From assembly GCF_003202205.1 (NCBI RefSeq), contig NZ_PDOG01000001.1:1344065-1408064 (forward strand): a DNA stretch of 64,000 nucleotides. The letters run 5' to 3'. Below are positions 1 through 9,696 of the stretch, in pieces. The notes below the pieces were generated by a model, which saw nothing but the letters and a program-made list of their open reading frames with translations, was not told the DNA's origin and did no database searches. This DNA comes from Halomonas sp. LBP4 (lineage in GTDB: Bacteria; Pseudomonadota; Gammaproteobacteria; Pseudomonadales; Halomonadaceae). Both the position numbers and the translations under genes were made by a program. Position 1 is the stretch's first letter, and each line of letters starts with the position of its first letter.

Positions 1-504
1 GACCAGATAGAGGCCCGGGGCGGATTCGAAGATGGCACGAAACTGAGCCTTGAGGGCCTGTTCACGGGCCAACAACTCGCGGTTGTACCGTTCGACGGCA
101 TTGCGCTCGGTGATGTCATGCACCACCGAGAGCACCGAGACCACGTGGCCCTGATCATCGAGCTGGATGGAGTTGTGCCATTCGCATTCAATCTGAGTCC
201 CATCCCTGGTCAGGTTGCGATTGGTCGACACATGCTGTCGTTCGATACCATCGAGAAGTCGCCCAATAACCTCGGCAACGGACTCGGCATCCTCGGGATG
301 AACGAAGGCAAACTCGAAGGGGTGCAGGCCGATGACCGCCTCGGCCGGCCAGCCGAAAAGCACCTCGGCATGCCGCGACCAGCGCGAGATGTGAAACCCG
401 CTGTCCCACTCGATCACCGCCAGGGGTAGGTTGTCGAGATGGAAGCTGAGCAACTCATGAGCCTGATGCAGGGATCGGTCGCTTACAGGATCCTTGGGTA
501 CCAT
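1..504 (-). CDS. PAS-domain sensor protein, N-terminal part (runs off the left edge)
   Basis: The frame is open from an ATG at 504 to the window edge (168 codons) with no stop, so the C-terminal output domain is missing from view. A GGGAG Shine-Dalgarno sequence lies six bases before the ATG. Residues about 20-150 form a PAS fold with its PAC tail: a W-x-x-H-A-E-x-L-F-G-W core, and a closing V-V-H-D-I-T-E-R-N. After a short linker, F-R-A-I-F-E-S-A-P-G-L looks like the start of a second PAS domain. There is no signal peptide or membrane segment at the N-terminus, so a cytosolic sensor is likely. The output could be histidine kinase or GGDEF/EAL; the neighbouring genes favour c-di-GMP turnover, but this is inference. 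Confidence 0.75.
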   Translation of the reverse strand, partial: MVPKDPVSDRSLHQAHELLSFHLDNLPLAVIEWDSGFHISRWSRHAEVLFGWPAEAVIGLHPFEFAFVHPEDAESVAEVIGRLLDGIERQHVSTNRNLTRDGTQIECEWHNSIQLDDQGHVVSVLSVVHDITERNAVERYNRELLAREQALKAQFRAIFESAPGLYLV

Positions 505-634
505 GTTGATCTCCCTGATCGTCGGGTCTTTCCGATTTTTGGGACAATGTCTGGCGGTATGGTCGTCTATCGTCACTCGATTAGGCATGGTCGCCGCAAT
601 TGGCGGAGGTGGAGCCTTCAAGCTAACTGGCTGA

Positions 635-1687
635 CTACGCCTGGGAGACTGTACGGTTGCGGCCCTGCTCCTTGGCCAGATACAGAAGGTCGTCGGCTCT
701 ATACAAGCACTCGTCCATTGTGCTGGTACCTGTCAAGGCGCAGACGCCGATGCTCGCGGTGATGGTCAGTGCCGAGGCGCCGTCATTGCGCATCGACGTC
801 TCGGCCAGGCGCTGGTGGAGCCGCTCAGCGGCGTGCTCTGCTTCCATCACAGTGGTTCTTGGCAGCATAATCACAAATTCTTCGCCACCCCAACGGCCGA
901 TCACATCGATCTGCCGAAATACCTCCCGACAGAGCTTGGCGAATTTCAGGATGACCTCATCCCCGGCCTGGTGTCCCAGGGTGTCGTTGACCTTCTTGAA
1001 ATAATCCAAGTCAATCAAGAGTATAGCGGCCGGGAGGGCTCCGCGCTGTATCAGCGCTACTTCCTGGGCGAAGCGCTGTTCAAAGGCCCGGCGGTTGAGC
1101 AGGCCGGTGAGCGGGTCGGTGGCGGCATGCCGGGTCAGCTCCCGTTTCGTTGCCTCCAGCTCGCGTATCAGCTCGGCCTGTTCACGGTGGGCCTGCATCA
1201 GTTCCATGTGCGCCATCACCTGGTTGGCGAGGGCCTGGAGCGCGAAGCGTTGGCGTTCGGTTAGCTCGCGGGGCTTGTAATCGAGGACACAGAGCGTTCC
1301 CAGCGGATAGGCATCACGGCTTTCCAGTAGCGCACCGGCATAGAAGCGCAGATGGGGTTCGCCGGTTACCAGGGGATTGTTGGCGAAACGCGCTTCCCGG
1401 GTGGTGTCGGGCACAATGAACAGCCCCGGCTGCAGAATGGCATGCGAGCAGATGGAGATATCCAGCGGGGTTTCACGCACGCCGAGCCCCTTCTCCGACT
1501 TGAACCACTGCCGATCCCGGTCAATGAAGTTGATGACGGCGATGGGAGCGTCGCAGATGAGCGAAGCCACCTCGACGATCTCATCAAACGCTGACTCCTC
1601 TGGCGTGTCGAGGATCTGGTAGTCCGCCAGCACCTGCAAACGTCGTGCTTCATACGCGATTGAGCAGGAAGGAGAGGAGGCAGCCAT
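635..1687 (-). CDS. GAF-GGDEF diguanylate cyclase
   Basis: A 350-residue soluble protein. Residues about 15-165 are a GAF domain of the type found in many cytosolic cyclases (Y-Q-I-L-D-T-P at its start, F-I-D-R-D-R-Q-W-F-K inside). A short helix (about 165-190) links it to a GGDEF domain with an intact GGEEF active site near residues 266-270, so it should make c-di-GMP from two GTP. The R-Q-I-D tetrad five residues before GGEEF fits the RxxD allosteric inhibition site. The ATG at 1687 has a GGAG about 14 bases upstream, which is rather far. The gene overlaps the end of the EAL remnant by 38 bases. The ligand of the GAF domain cannot be read from sequence. Confidence 0.9.
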   Translation of the reverse strand: MAASSPSCSIAYEARRLQVLADYQILDTPEESAFDEIVEVASLICDAPIAVINFIDRDRQWFKSEKGLGVRETPLDISICSHAILQPGLFIVPDTTREARFANNPLVTGEPHLRFYAGALLESRDAYPLGTLCVLDYKPRELTERQRFALQALANQVMAHMELMQAHREQAELIRELEATKRELTRHAATDPLTGLLNRRAFEQRFAQEVALIQRGALPAAILLIDLDYFKKVNDTLGHQAGDEVILKFAKLCREVFRQIDVIGRWGGEEFVIMLPRTTVMEAEHAAERLHQRLAETSMRNDGASALTITASIGVCALTGTSTMDECLYRADDLLYLAKEQGRNRTVSQA

Positions 1688-2103
1688 TAGCGGGACGTCG
1701 CTCCGATAAAACGATCATCAGGTAATCCAAAGTTACTAGCTGTGAGAACAAAAAGCTATGCAGCAAGTCGGAGTTGCGTCGTATCAGGTCCTGTTGCTGG
1801 TCCTGTTCCTCGATGCCCTCAGCGACCACCACCAGATCCAGGTGGTGGTCCATGATGATGATTCCCTGCACGATGGCGGCGTTGATGCGGTTGGTAGCGA
1901 TGTCCTTGATGAAGGCACGGTCGAGCTTGACCTTGTGGATCGGCAGGTCGCGCAGGTAGCTCAAGCTCGAGAAGCCGGTGCCGAAATCGTCCAGGGCGAC
2001 CCGAACGCCCTTCGCCTTGAGGGCATTGATCAACTCAATCGCCTGTTCGGCGCCGTCGAGCAACACGCTCTCGGTGACCTCCAGTTCCAGCAGCTCGGAC
2101 GGC
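1650..2103 (-). pseudogene. EAL-domain phosphodiesterase remnant (C-terminal piece)
   Basis: On the minus strand, codons from about 2103 down to about 1725 encode the second half of an EAL c-di-GMP phosphodiesterase: E-L-E-V-T-E-S, then D-D-F-G-T-G-F-S-S-L-S-Y-L, then K-L-D-R-A-F-I, then V-V-A-E-G-I-E. The E-A-L motif itself and the N-terminal half are absent because the sequence switches near 2103 into the truncated transposase on the opposite strand. The tail after A-E-G-I-E diverges from a normal EAL ending and runs on to a stop at 1650 inside the next gene. The fragment lacks several catalytic residues and is very probably inactive. The in-frame continuation above 2103 is antisense to the transposase and is not coding. 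Confidence 0.75.
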
Positions 2104-2924
2104 ACTTCAACGGCTACTACGACCACTACATCTTTCTGCCGCTGTTCGTGTTCTGTGGCGATCAGCTGCTGGTCAGCTACCTGCGCCCGGCCTCGCTGGA
2201 TACCGCCCACCACGCCGGTGCCATCCTTACCCTGCTGGTCCGGCGGCTGCGTCAGGCATGGCCCGATGTGACGATCGTCTTCCGTGGTGACAGCGGCTTC
2301 TGCCGCCCGCTGATCCTCAACTGGTGCGACCGCCACGGCGTCGATTACTTCATCGGTATCGCCGGTAACAAGCGCCTGGCCAAGCTGGCGCTGGACATTG
2401 ATTACGAGTCGGCCATCCGCTTCGAGAAGACCTGGGAGAAGCAGCGCGTCTTCGGCTTCATCAAGTACGCCGCCGGCAGCTGGAAGAAACGCCGACGACA
2501 GGTGATCGTCAAATCCGAAACCAGCCGGCGTGGCTTCAACACCCGCTACGTGGTCACCAACCTGCGCGGCTGCAGCGCCGAGTGGCTCTACGACCACCGC
2601 TACTGCGCCCGAGGCGAGATGGAGAATCGCATCAAGGAGCAGCAGTTCCTGTTCTCCGACCGCACCAGCTGCCATGAATGGTGGCCCAACCAGTACCGGC
2701 TGCTGTTGGCCGGTCTGGCCTACCTGCTGATGGAACGGCTGCGTCGGGTGTACCTGAAGCGCACCGCGTACGCCACGGCCCAGGTCACCACCCTGCGCCT
2801 GAAGTTACTGAAGATCGGTGGCGTGGTGATCCGCAATACCCGGCGCGTCCGGCTGATGCTGAGCAGCCACTACCCCGATCAGGACCTCTTCCTCAAGCTG
2901 GCTCGCAAACTGGTGCCCGGATAG
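2104..2924 (+). pseudogene. IS1380-family transposase, 5'-truncated
   Basis: About 273 codons of an IS1380-type DDE transposase, beginning at R/G-H-F-N-G-Y-Y-D-H-Y and ending at a normal stop at 2924. The second catalytic aspartate region (F-R-G-D-S-G-F-C-R) and the glutamate region (G-E-M-E-N-R-I-K-E-Q) are present, but the N-terminal third carrying the first catalytic Asp is missing, so the element cannot transpose by itself. The left junction lies inside the EAL gene on the other strand. I did not find a convincing terminal inverted repeat on the left; the right end should lie between 2925 and about 3030. The apparent 388-codon reading frame from 1758 is a chance fusion of antisense EAL sequence with this fragment. 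Confidence 0.8.
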
Positions 2925-2989
2925 CGTCGCGGCGTGCTGTCCCCGGCACAGAAAATACATGGGGGTAGGGGGAAGTGCGTCCGGAGTCC

Positions 2990-3020
2990 ATGAAATTGAT
3001 CAAGAAATAGCCAATTTCAT
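2990..3020. repeat. 9-bp perfect inverted repeat downstream of the IS1380 remnant
   Basis: ATGAAATTG at 2990-2998 pairs perfectly with CAATTTCAT at 3012-3020 across a 13-base loop. It stands between the truncated transposase and the next ORF. It may be a weak terminator or part of the IS end; the sequence does not decide. Confidence 0.4.
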
Positions 3021-3035
3021 GCCCTGAGAGCCATC

Positions 3036-3275
3036 ATGCCCACCGAGCCCGACATCTGGGTGCTTCTGGCCAGCCCAGTGCAATATCCGGGCTGGCGGGC
3101 AAGGCACACACGCCATGCGGGACCCGCCACGTTTCGGGATGACGATACGCGGCTTTTGCTGGATACTGCGCACGGTCAGCTAAGAGGCCCTTTCCATCCT
3201 GCTCCTGACCTCCTGAACCCCTCGCCTGCACAGATTGCGGCTGACCTGATTCGAGGTTTCACCCTTGATCCTTAA
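3036..3275 (+). CDS. Small hypothetical protein (79 aa)
   Basis: An ATG-started frame of 79 codons with a modest GAGAG upstream. Its stop overlaps the TTG start of the following cyclase gene by 11 bases, which would suit translational coupling. Composition is mixed and polar, with no signal peptide, membrane segment or motif I recognise. It could equally be leader sequence or IS-flanking debris. Confidence 0.3.
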   Translation: MPTEPDIWVLLASPVQYPGWRARHTRHAGPATFRDDDTRLLLDTAHGQLRGPFHPAPDLLNPSPAQIAADLIRGFTLDP

Positions 3276-5250
3276 ACCCCTCTGGGCCCGCCTGACAGTG
3301 GCCGTCCTGCTCCCCGTGGCGCTGGTCACCCTGATACTGACACCCATTTTCACCTCGCACCTGGAGGAGAGGATCGACGGCACGCGCCAGTCGGCCGAGT
3401 CGCTGCTCGCGGCCGAGTATGACCTGCTCTTGCGGGGCATGAACGAGAGCTTCAACCAGGTGCTGGCCACCGCGGAGTACCCCTTGCTGAGGCGCTTCCT
3501 GCTCCGACAGGCGGCTGCCGAGACGCCGACGTGGGGCCTTGCGGCGCAAAGCGACTGGGAGCAGCTGGAGGCGCTGTTCGGCACGCTGCTGACCCACTTC
3601 GGTCGCTACACCCGCTTGGCGGTGGTCGACACCGAAGGGCGTGAGTGGGTCGCCACTACGACCGTGTCCCGGCTGCCGCGGCCACCGGTGGTCGACCATG
3701 GCACAACGACCGCCTTCCGCAAGGCCATGAGCCTGCAGAGGCGGGACCTCTATGTCTCTTCCCCGCGCCTGGGCGCTTCCAGCGAGGAACAGGCGCCGGT
3801 GACCACCGTCATCGACATCACCACGCCGATCGTCGACGGTCAGGGCGAGCGGCTGGGCGTGCTGCTATTCACCCTCGACTGGTCACGACTCACCGCGACA
3901 CTGCCCCATGCACGGGAGGAGGGCCCGGGCGAGGCCCTGCTGGTGGATACCCAGGGCCAGTGGCTGCTCCCCAACAGTGATGCCCCGGGCGAGCGCTTCG
4001 GCCGTTCGCTCATTGAGCGCTGGCCCGCCGCCTGGAACGCCATGTCCAGTCGCAATCACGGTATGGCCACCCTGGACGACCATCTGCTTGCATTCCGCAG
4101 CCACGATCTGCGTACTCAGCATTACCGCAGCCAGGCCGGGAAGATCCTCAGCGAGTCAGAGACCCAGCCCTGGCGTCTTGGCATCCTGATGCCGCGGCCC
4201 CGCCTCTGGGGGCTGCTCAGGGAGAACCCGGTGCAGCTGCTGGCCCTCGTCCTGGTCTACCTGCTGTCGGTGGGCTTCGGGGTGTTCTGGGTGCTCAGCG
4301 ACCACCGCCTACGTGGACTCAGGCAGCGCGCCTTGGCGTTCTCCCGCGAGGCTCGCCAGTACGCCGGCGAGGTGCAGGACCTCTATGAGCACGCCCCCTG
4401 CGGCTACCACTCGTTGGATAGCGATGGCCGAGTCATCAAGATCAATCGCACCGAACTCGACTGGCTGGGCTATCGCGCCGACGAGGTGATCGACATACGC
4501 TACTACCGTGACTTCGTCGCCCCGGAGACTCGTGAGGCCTTCGACGCCGCCTTCCGGCAGGTGCTGGGCCGGGGGCAGGAGGGGAGCGCCGAGTGCGAGC
4601 TGCTATGTCACGATGGCACCCGCCTACCGGTGGCCATTCAGGCCACCGCCCAAGTCACCGAGGAGGGCTTCCAATACTCCCGGGCTACAGTGTTCGATCT
4701 AAGTGAGCGCAAGCAGATGGAGGCGCGGCTGGCGCGACAGGCACTCACCGACCCGCTCACCGGTCTGGGCAACCGCCGCTACCTGGAGAACCAGGCGGCC
4801 ATGGAGATCGCCCGCGCCGAACGCAGCGGGGCGCCGCTGACGTTGATCGCCATCGACCTCGACCACTTCAAACGCATCAATGACACCTACGGCCACGACG
4901 TGGGAGACCTCGTGCTGCAGGCCTTTGCCGACTTGGCCCGCCAGGTACTGCGTGACGGCGATATGCTGTGTCGCATGGGTGGCGAGGAGTTCTCCGTGCT
5001 GCTGCCCGACACGAATCGGGAACAGGCCCTGCGGGTCGCCGAGAGACTGCGGGAGGCCGTCGCCACCACGCCCACCAAGGTCGGCCAAGCCGGGCCGGAA
5101 AACGGCACGCTGGCCTATACCGCCTCGCTGGGCGTGACGCTGGTGTGTGCCGGAGAGTGCACCCTGAAGCCGGCGATCAAGCGCGCCGACCAGGGCCTCT
5201 ACGCCGCCAAGGAGACAGGGCGTAACCGCGTGCAGTGGGAAGAGGCCTGA
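3265..5250 (+). CDS. Membrane-anchored PAS-GGDEF diguanylate cyclase with periplasmic sensor domain
   Basis: 661 residues, TTG start with GAGG eight bases upstream. A first membrane segment lies at about residues 10-28 and a second at about 318-340, leaving roughly 290 residues in the periplasm. The size and layout suit a double Cache sensor, though I assign that by architecture and not by motif. A cytosolic PAS domain follows (about 368-490; L-Y-E-H-A-P-C-G-Y-H at its start), then a GGDEF domain with GGEEF near 572-576. R-D-G-D five residues before GGEEF is a good RxxD inhibition site. The protein should turn an external ligand into c-di-GMP production. Start choice is supported by the hydrophobic N-terminus beginning directly after it. 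Confidence 0.9.
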   Translation: MILKPLWARLTVAVLLPVALVTLILTPIFTSHLEERIDGTRQSAESLLAAEYDLLLRGMNESFNQVLATAEYPLLRRFLLRQAAAETPTWGLAAQSDWEQLEALFGTLLTHFGRYTRLAVVDTEGREWVATTTVSRLPRPPVVDHGTTTAFRKAMSLQRRDLYVSSPRLGASSEEQAPVTTVIDITTPIVDGQGERLGVLLFTLDWSRLTATLPHAREEGPGEALLVDTQGQWLLPNSDAPGERFGRSLIERWPAAWNAMSSRNHGMATLDDHLLAFRSHDLRTQHYRSQAGKILSESETQPWRLGILMPRPRLWGLLRENPVQLLALVLVYLLSVGFGVFWVLSDHRLRGLRQRALAFSREARQYAGEVQDLYEHAPCGYHSLDSDGRVIKINRTELDWLGYRADEVIDIRYYRDFVAPETREAFDAAFRQVLGRGQEGSAECELLCHDGTRLPVAIQATAQVTEEGFQYSRATVFDLSERKQMEARLARQALTDPLTGLGNRRYLENQAAMEIARAERSGAPLTLIAIDLDHFKRINDTYGHDVGDLVLQAFADLARQVLRDGDMLCRMGGEEFSVLLPDTNREQALRVAERLREAVATTPTKVGQAGPENGTLAYTASLGVTLVCAGECTLKPAIKRADQGLYAAKETGRNRVQWEEA

Positions 5251-5356
5251 AGGGGGAGGCCTTCCGGCAACGGTGCGCCATCATGCAGGCGTCTTGAGCT
5301 TTCTCGGCGCTGCACTCAAGCTCTCAGGAAACCGACAAGGACGCCCAGGAGTCCCT

Positions 5357-5580
5357 ATGACCGATATCCACCACCTGCTGAACGTCACCGAGCATGGCAG
5401 CGGCACCACTCCGCTGCTGATGATCCATGGCTTCGGCAGCGACTAGACCGCCTGGCGGCGGCTGCTGCCCTACCTGGAGGCCGACTACCGACTAATCCTG
5501 CTGGACCTTGCCGGTTTCGGCTGTGCAGCACCCGAGGCCTTTGAGGCCAGGAAAGTCACATTGACCGGTGTCCACGATTA
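5357..5580 (+). pseudogene. Alpha/beta-hydrolase (RsbQ-like) remnant with an internal stop
   Basis: From the ATG at 5357 the frame reads like an RsbQ-type hydrolase: L-L-M-I-H-G-F-G-S-D, then a TAG at 5444-5446 where the family usually has Gln (G-C-D-Q), then T-A-W-R-R-L-L-P-Y-L and L-I-L-L-D-L-A-G-F-G. Similarity fades near 5580, before the nucleophile elbow, and the heme oxygenase gene follows. A single C-to-T change (CAG to TAG) explains the stop; the 3' truncation is a separate lesion. RsbQ proteins usually partner a PAS regulator (RsbP), which fits the signalling neighbourhood, but this copy is dead. Confidence 0.7.
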
Positions 5581-5662
5581 CTGGGTAAGATCACACCTTG
5601 CTCCAGGCGTCGGTTGGGACCAGGCATTCTGCCATCCGCCATTCATACAAGGACAGCACCGG

Positions 5663-6271
5663 GTGAACGAATCCCCTTGTCAACTGCTCGATCACCTGCG
5701 CCAGGCGACCCGCAGCGAACATCACGCCCTGGACAGGCATCCACGCCTGAACGGCCTGCTGCGACCCGGGCTCGACCTTGACCGCTATGGCGACGCCCTT
5801 CTCGGGCTCTATCCGGCACAGCACTACCTGGAGCAGGTCGCCGGGGCGGCTATCGACCGTCTCCGCTTGGATTACCGGTTGTGGCGGCGGACAGCCAGCC
5901 TGAGAGATGACATGGAACGTCTCGGCCTGACCCCCACGGAGGCTGTTTTGCCGCCCATGGCGCAGCCGCGTTCCCACGGCGAGCTGATCGGCCTGCTCTA
6001 TGTGCTGGAAGGCTCGCGCCTCGGTGCCCGGCTGCTCGCCGACCGGGTCCGCGCCTGCCTTGGGGCCGACACGCCGCTGAGCTTCTTCGCCGATGCCGGC
6101 GGAGCAGATATCTGGCCGGCCTTTCGCCGTTTCGTGCAGGTAGAATGTGTGCAGCTGCACGGCAAGGAAGACGAGAAGGAAGCCGCTGCCAGCATGGCGC
6201 AGCAGGCCTTCGCGAAGTTTAGCCAGAGCCTCAATGTCTCGCGACCCGTCACCACCCTGGCCATCCTCTGA
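5663..6271 (+). CDS. bphO: Biliverdin-producing heme oxygenase (BphO type)
   Basis: Start chosen at the GTG at 5663 (AAGGA upstream), giving 202 residues, the usual size for bacterial heme oxygenases; the frame is open further upstream but without family resemblance. The N-terminal R-S-E-H-H-A-L-D stretch supplies the candidate proximal heme-ligand His (20 or 21), and G-L-L-Y-V-L-E-G-S-R-L-G-A near the middle is the conserved distal-helix glycine-rich segment. The enzyme opens heme to biliverdin, CO and iron. It lies 22 bases upstream of a bacteriophytochrome, the protein that needs biliverdin as chromophore, so the two are almost certainly one operon. Confidence 0.9.
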   Translation: MNESPCQLLDHLRQATRSEHHALDRHPRLNGLLRPGLDLDRYGDALLGLYPAQHYLEQVAGAAIDRLRLDYRLWRRTASLRDDMERLGLTPTEAVLPPMAQPRSHGELIGLLYVLEGSRLGARLLADRVRACLGADTPLSFFADAGGADIWPAFRRFVQVECVQLHGKEDEKEAAASMAQQAFAKFSQSLNVSRPVTTLAIL

Positions 6272-6293
6272 ACCCACCGCCTGGAGCCTGCGC

Positions 6294-8378
6294 GTGCCCA
6301 ACACCCAGTACAGTGATGCCGAGATCGCCGCCGCCCTGGAGGCCTGTGCCCGTGAGCCGGTGCACATCCCCGGCGCCATCCAGCCGATGGGCTGCCTGGT
6401 GAGCCTGGATGCCGCCATGGAGCGAGTTCGCCAGGTCAGCGCCAATATCGAGGTCTTCCTGGGTATTGGCGTGACGGATGCCCTGGCCGGTGAGGCCAGA
6501 GAGGTGCTGGGCGACGAGTTGATGGATCTCCTGGGCACCGAACTGGTGAAGCAGGACAGCTCGGCCTCCGTGCTTACCGCCCAGCGCGAGGTGTGGGGCG
6601 AACGACGTCGCTTCCACGTGGTGGCCTATCACAGTGGCGACGCTGTCGTCGTGGAACTGGAACACCTGATGTGCCCGGATAGACATCGCCTGCTGGACAA
6701 GGTGAACGACTGGCTGGTCGAAGTGAATCAGATCGACGCCGCCGATACACTCCTCGATGCCCTGACGCGGCGGGTGCAGGAGCTGACCGGCGACGAGCGG
6801 GTGATGGTCTACCGCTTCGACGAGAAGTGGAACGGTCGGGTGATCGCCGAGACCTGTCTGCCCCAGGCAGAGAGCTTCCTCGATCACTACTTTCCGGCCA
6901 GTGACATTCCTGCCCAGGTACGCCGGCTCTACGACATGAACCGGGTGCGCAGCATCCCCGATGCCTCGGCACCGGCGGTTCCCCTGGTGCCGCCCAGTGG
7001 CCCTGGCGAGGCGGCGCCACTGGACATGTCGCGGGGGGTGCTGCGCGCGGTCGCGCCGATTCACCAGGAGTACCTCACCAACATGGGCGTCGGTGCCTCG
7101 CTGTCGATGGCCATGCACGAGGAGGGGAGGCTCTGGGGCCTGCTGGCCTGTCACGGCCTGGAACCCAGGCCGCTGGAGGCCGACCTGCGAGATGCTCTGT
7201 GCGCCCTGGCTCAGATTGCCATGGGTCGGCTGATGCTGCTGCGCACACGCGCCGACACCCACCTTCTTCACGGCATCCACGACAGCAACGAGATTCTCTC
7301 CGATGAAAGGGGGCGCCTTCTCGGGCCGGATGGCCTGATACAGCGCCACGGCGCGGAATGGCTCGAACTGCTGGATGCCGAAGGCATCGCCCTCGTCACC
7401 GGGAAAGAGAGCTGTGGCCTGGGGACCCTGCCGGCCGAGGAGAATCTGGTTGCCATGGCCGACTGGCTGAGCCGCCACCAGGGTCCCGACACCCCCTGGC
7501 ACACCCAGGCGCTGGCAAGGACACCCCTGGCGATTTGGCAGGAGGGCAACCTCTGTGGCCTGTTCGCCGTGGCCCTGCCCACCGAGTCGAGCCACTGGCT
7601 GATGCTGTTTCGCCGCGAGCAGCGACACAGCAGGCGCTGGGCCGGCAAGTCCGAGGATACCCCCATGCTCCGCGACGGGCAGCTGGTCATGACGCCGCGC
7701 CGATCCTTCGCCCAATGGCAGGAGGAGGTGAAGGGGCGTAGCCGCGCCTGGCGGGCCATCGAGCGCCGTGCCGCCGGAGACCTCGCCAAGAGTCTTGCCG
7801 TCCTGACCTCCACCCACGAGATCGCCCAGCTCAATGAAAGACTTCATCACGCCAATTGCAAGCTCAAGAGCCTGGCCTACAGCGACAGCCTGACCGGCAC
7901 CTGGAACCGTTACCGCATGGAGAAGGCGATCGACGCCGAGCTCAATGCCGCCGAACGCCACGACAGACCCTTCGCCGTGCTGCTGTTCGACATCGATCAC
8001 TTCAAGCACTTCAACGATACCCACGGTCACGAGACCGGCGATCAGGTCCTGGTGACATTGTGCCGAGTCCTGCAGAACATCCTGCGCCCCACCGACAACC
8101 TGGGCCGCTGGGGTGGTGAGGAGTTCATCGTGCTGGCCAGCGACTGCGACCTGGTCGGGGGCCTGCATCTTGCCGAACGCCTCAGGCAGAGCACCGAGGA
8201 ACCGGACCTGGGTAACCTGGGCGGAGTGACCATCAGCATCGGCGTGGCCACCTGGTACCCCGGCGACAGTCGCAAGACCCTGGTCGCCCGGGCCGATCAG
8301 GCCATGTACCGGGCCAAGGAAGGGGGCCGCAACCAGGTGGAAACCGAGGCATCGAGCATCATTCCGCCTTCCCCTTGA
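6294..8378 (+). CDS. bphP: Bacteriophytochrome diguanylate cyclase (PAS-GAF-PHY-GGDEF)
   Basis: 694 residues from a GTG at 6294 with GGAG upstream; the longer frame from 6147 overlaps bphO and is rejected. Cys18 sits just before R-E-P-V-H-I-P-G-A-I-Q-P, the position of the biliverdin-binding Cys in bacteriophytochromes. The GAF domain carries P-A-S-D-I-P-A-Q (near residue 203), and the PHY tongue carries P-R-R-S-F (near 467). The usual C-terminal histidine kinase is replaced by a GGDEF domain with GGEEF near 607-611 and an R-P-T-D inhibition site before it. The expected function is red/far-red light control of c-di-GMP synthesis. The paired bphO supplies the pigment. Confidence 0.95.
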   Translation: MPNTQYSDAEIAAALEACAREPVHIPGAIQPMGCLVSLDAAMERVRQVSANIEVFLGIGVTDALAGEAREVLGDELMDLLGTELVKQDSSASVLTAQREVWGERRRFHVVAYHSGDAVVVELEHLMCPDRHRLLDKVNDWLVEVNQIDAADTLLDALTRRVQELTGDERVMVYRFDEKWNGRVIAETCLPQAESFLDHYFPASDIPAQVRRLYDMNRVRSIPDASAPAVPLVPPSGPGEAAPLDMSRGVLRAVAPIHQEYLTNMGVGASLSMAMHEEGRLWGLLACHGLEPRPLEADLRDALCALAQIAMGRLMLLRTRADTHLLHGIHDSNEILSDERGRLLGPDGLIQRHGAEWLELLDAEGIALVTGKESCGLGTLPAEENLVAMADWLSRHQGPDTPWHTQALARTPLAIWQEGNLCGLFAVALPTESSHWLMLFRREQRHSRRWAGKSEDTPMLRDGQLVMTPRRSFAQWQEEVKGRSRAWRAIERRAAGDLAKSLAVLTSTHEIAQLNERLHHANCKLKSLAYSDSLTGTWNRYRMEKAIDAELNAAERHDRPFAVLLFDIDHFKHFNDTHGHETGDQVLVTLCRVLQNILRPTDNLGRWGGEEFIVLASDCDLVGGLHLAERLRQSTEEPDLGNLGGVTISIGVATWYPGDSRKTLVARADQAMYRAKEGGRNQVETEASSIIPPSP

Positions 8379-8426
8379 TTCACGGCATGACAAACCCCGT
8401 CCTGCCATCATCATCCATGCATGCAA

Positions 8427-8455
8427 GAGGCCGCCGATCGATGATCGGCGGCCTC
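8427..8455. terminator. Strong GC-rich hairpin, probable terminator
   Basis: GAGGCCGCCGATC at 8427-8439 pairs perfectly with 8443-8455 across a three-base loop. It lies between the convergent 3' ends of bphP and the phasin remnant, so it probably served both. No clear T-run follows on either strand. Confidence 0.6.
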
Positions 8456-8500
8456 GAGGTGTCGCGACCTGCCGGCGCGGGCCGGCGGGAAAACTTACTA

Positions 8501-9342
<842 letters not shown>

Positions 9343-9696
9343 GGCTCCATCCTCTCAAGGTCTGGAGCCTCCGGGAATCCCGGGACGGTTCAGTGCTCTC
9401 CTTGACGCCTTCCTGGGCCTTCTGTTCTCTTCGGTCAGCTTCTGGCTGTCCTTGACGAAGTCCTGCTGCAGGGAGACGACCTTTTCGGTGTCTGCCTTCA
9501 GCCCGCCTATTTCACCAGGGTGCCGTCCAAGCAGGATTTCGGGGCTGTCCGGCGGCACCCGCCCCCTGAGGGCCGGTATTCTCCTATCAGAAGCTCGGTG
9601 CTAATAGCCTGAGACCCTGATCTTGCTCTTTTTTTTATAGTCATTCGTTATACGTGACTGACCACCCGCACGAGTGACCCTCGGCGAAGCGCTGAC

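Noticed and set aside
1758..2924. 388-codon plus-strand frame covering EAL antisense and the transposase
   Set aside because: Only the part after about 2104 resembles a transposase; the first 115 codons are antisense to the EAL remnant.
6249..8426. 725-codon minus-strand frame opposite bphP
   Set aside because: Antisense shadow of the bacteriophytochrome gene, with no recognisable domain.
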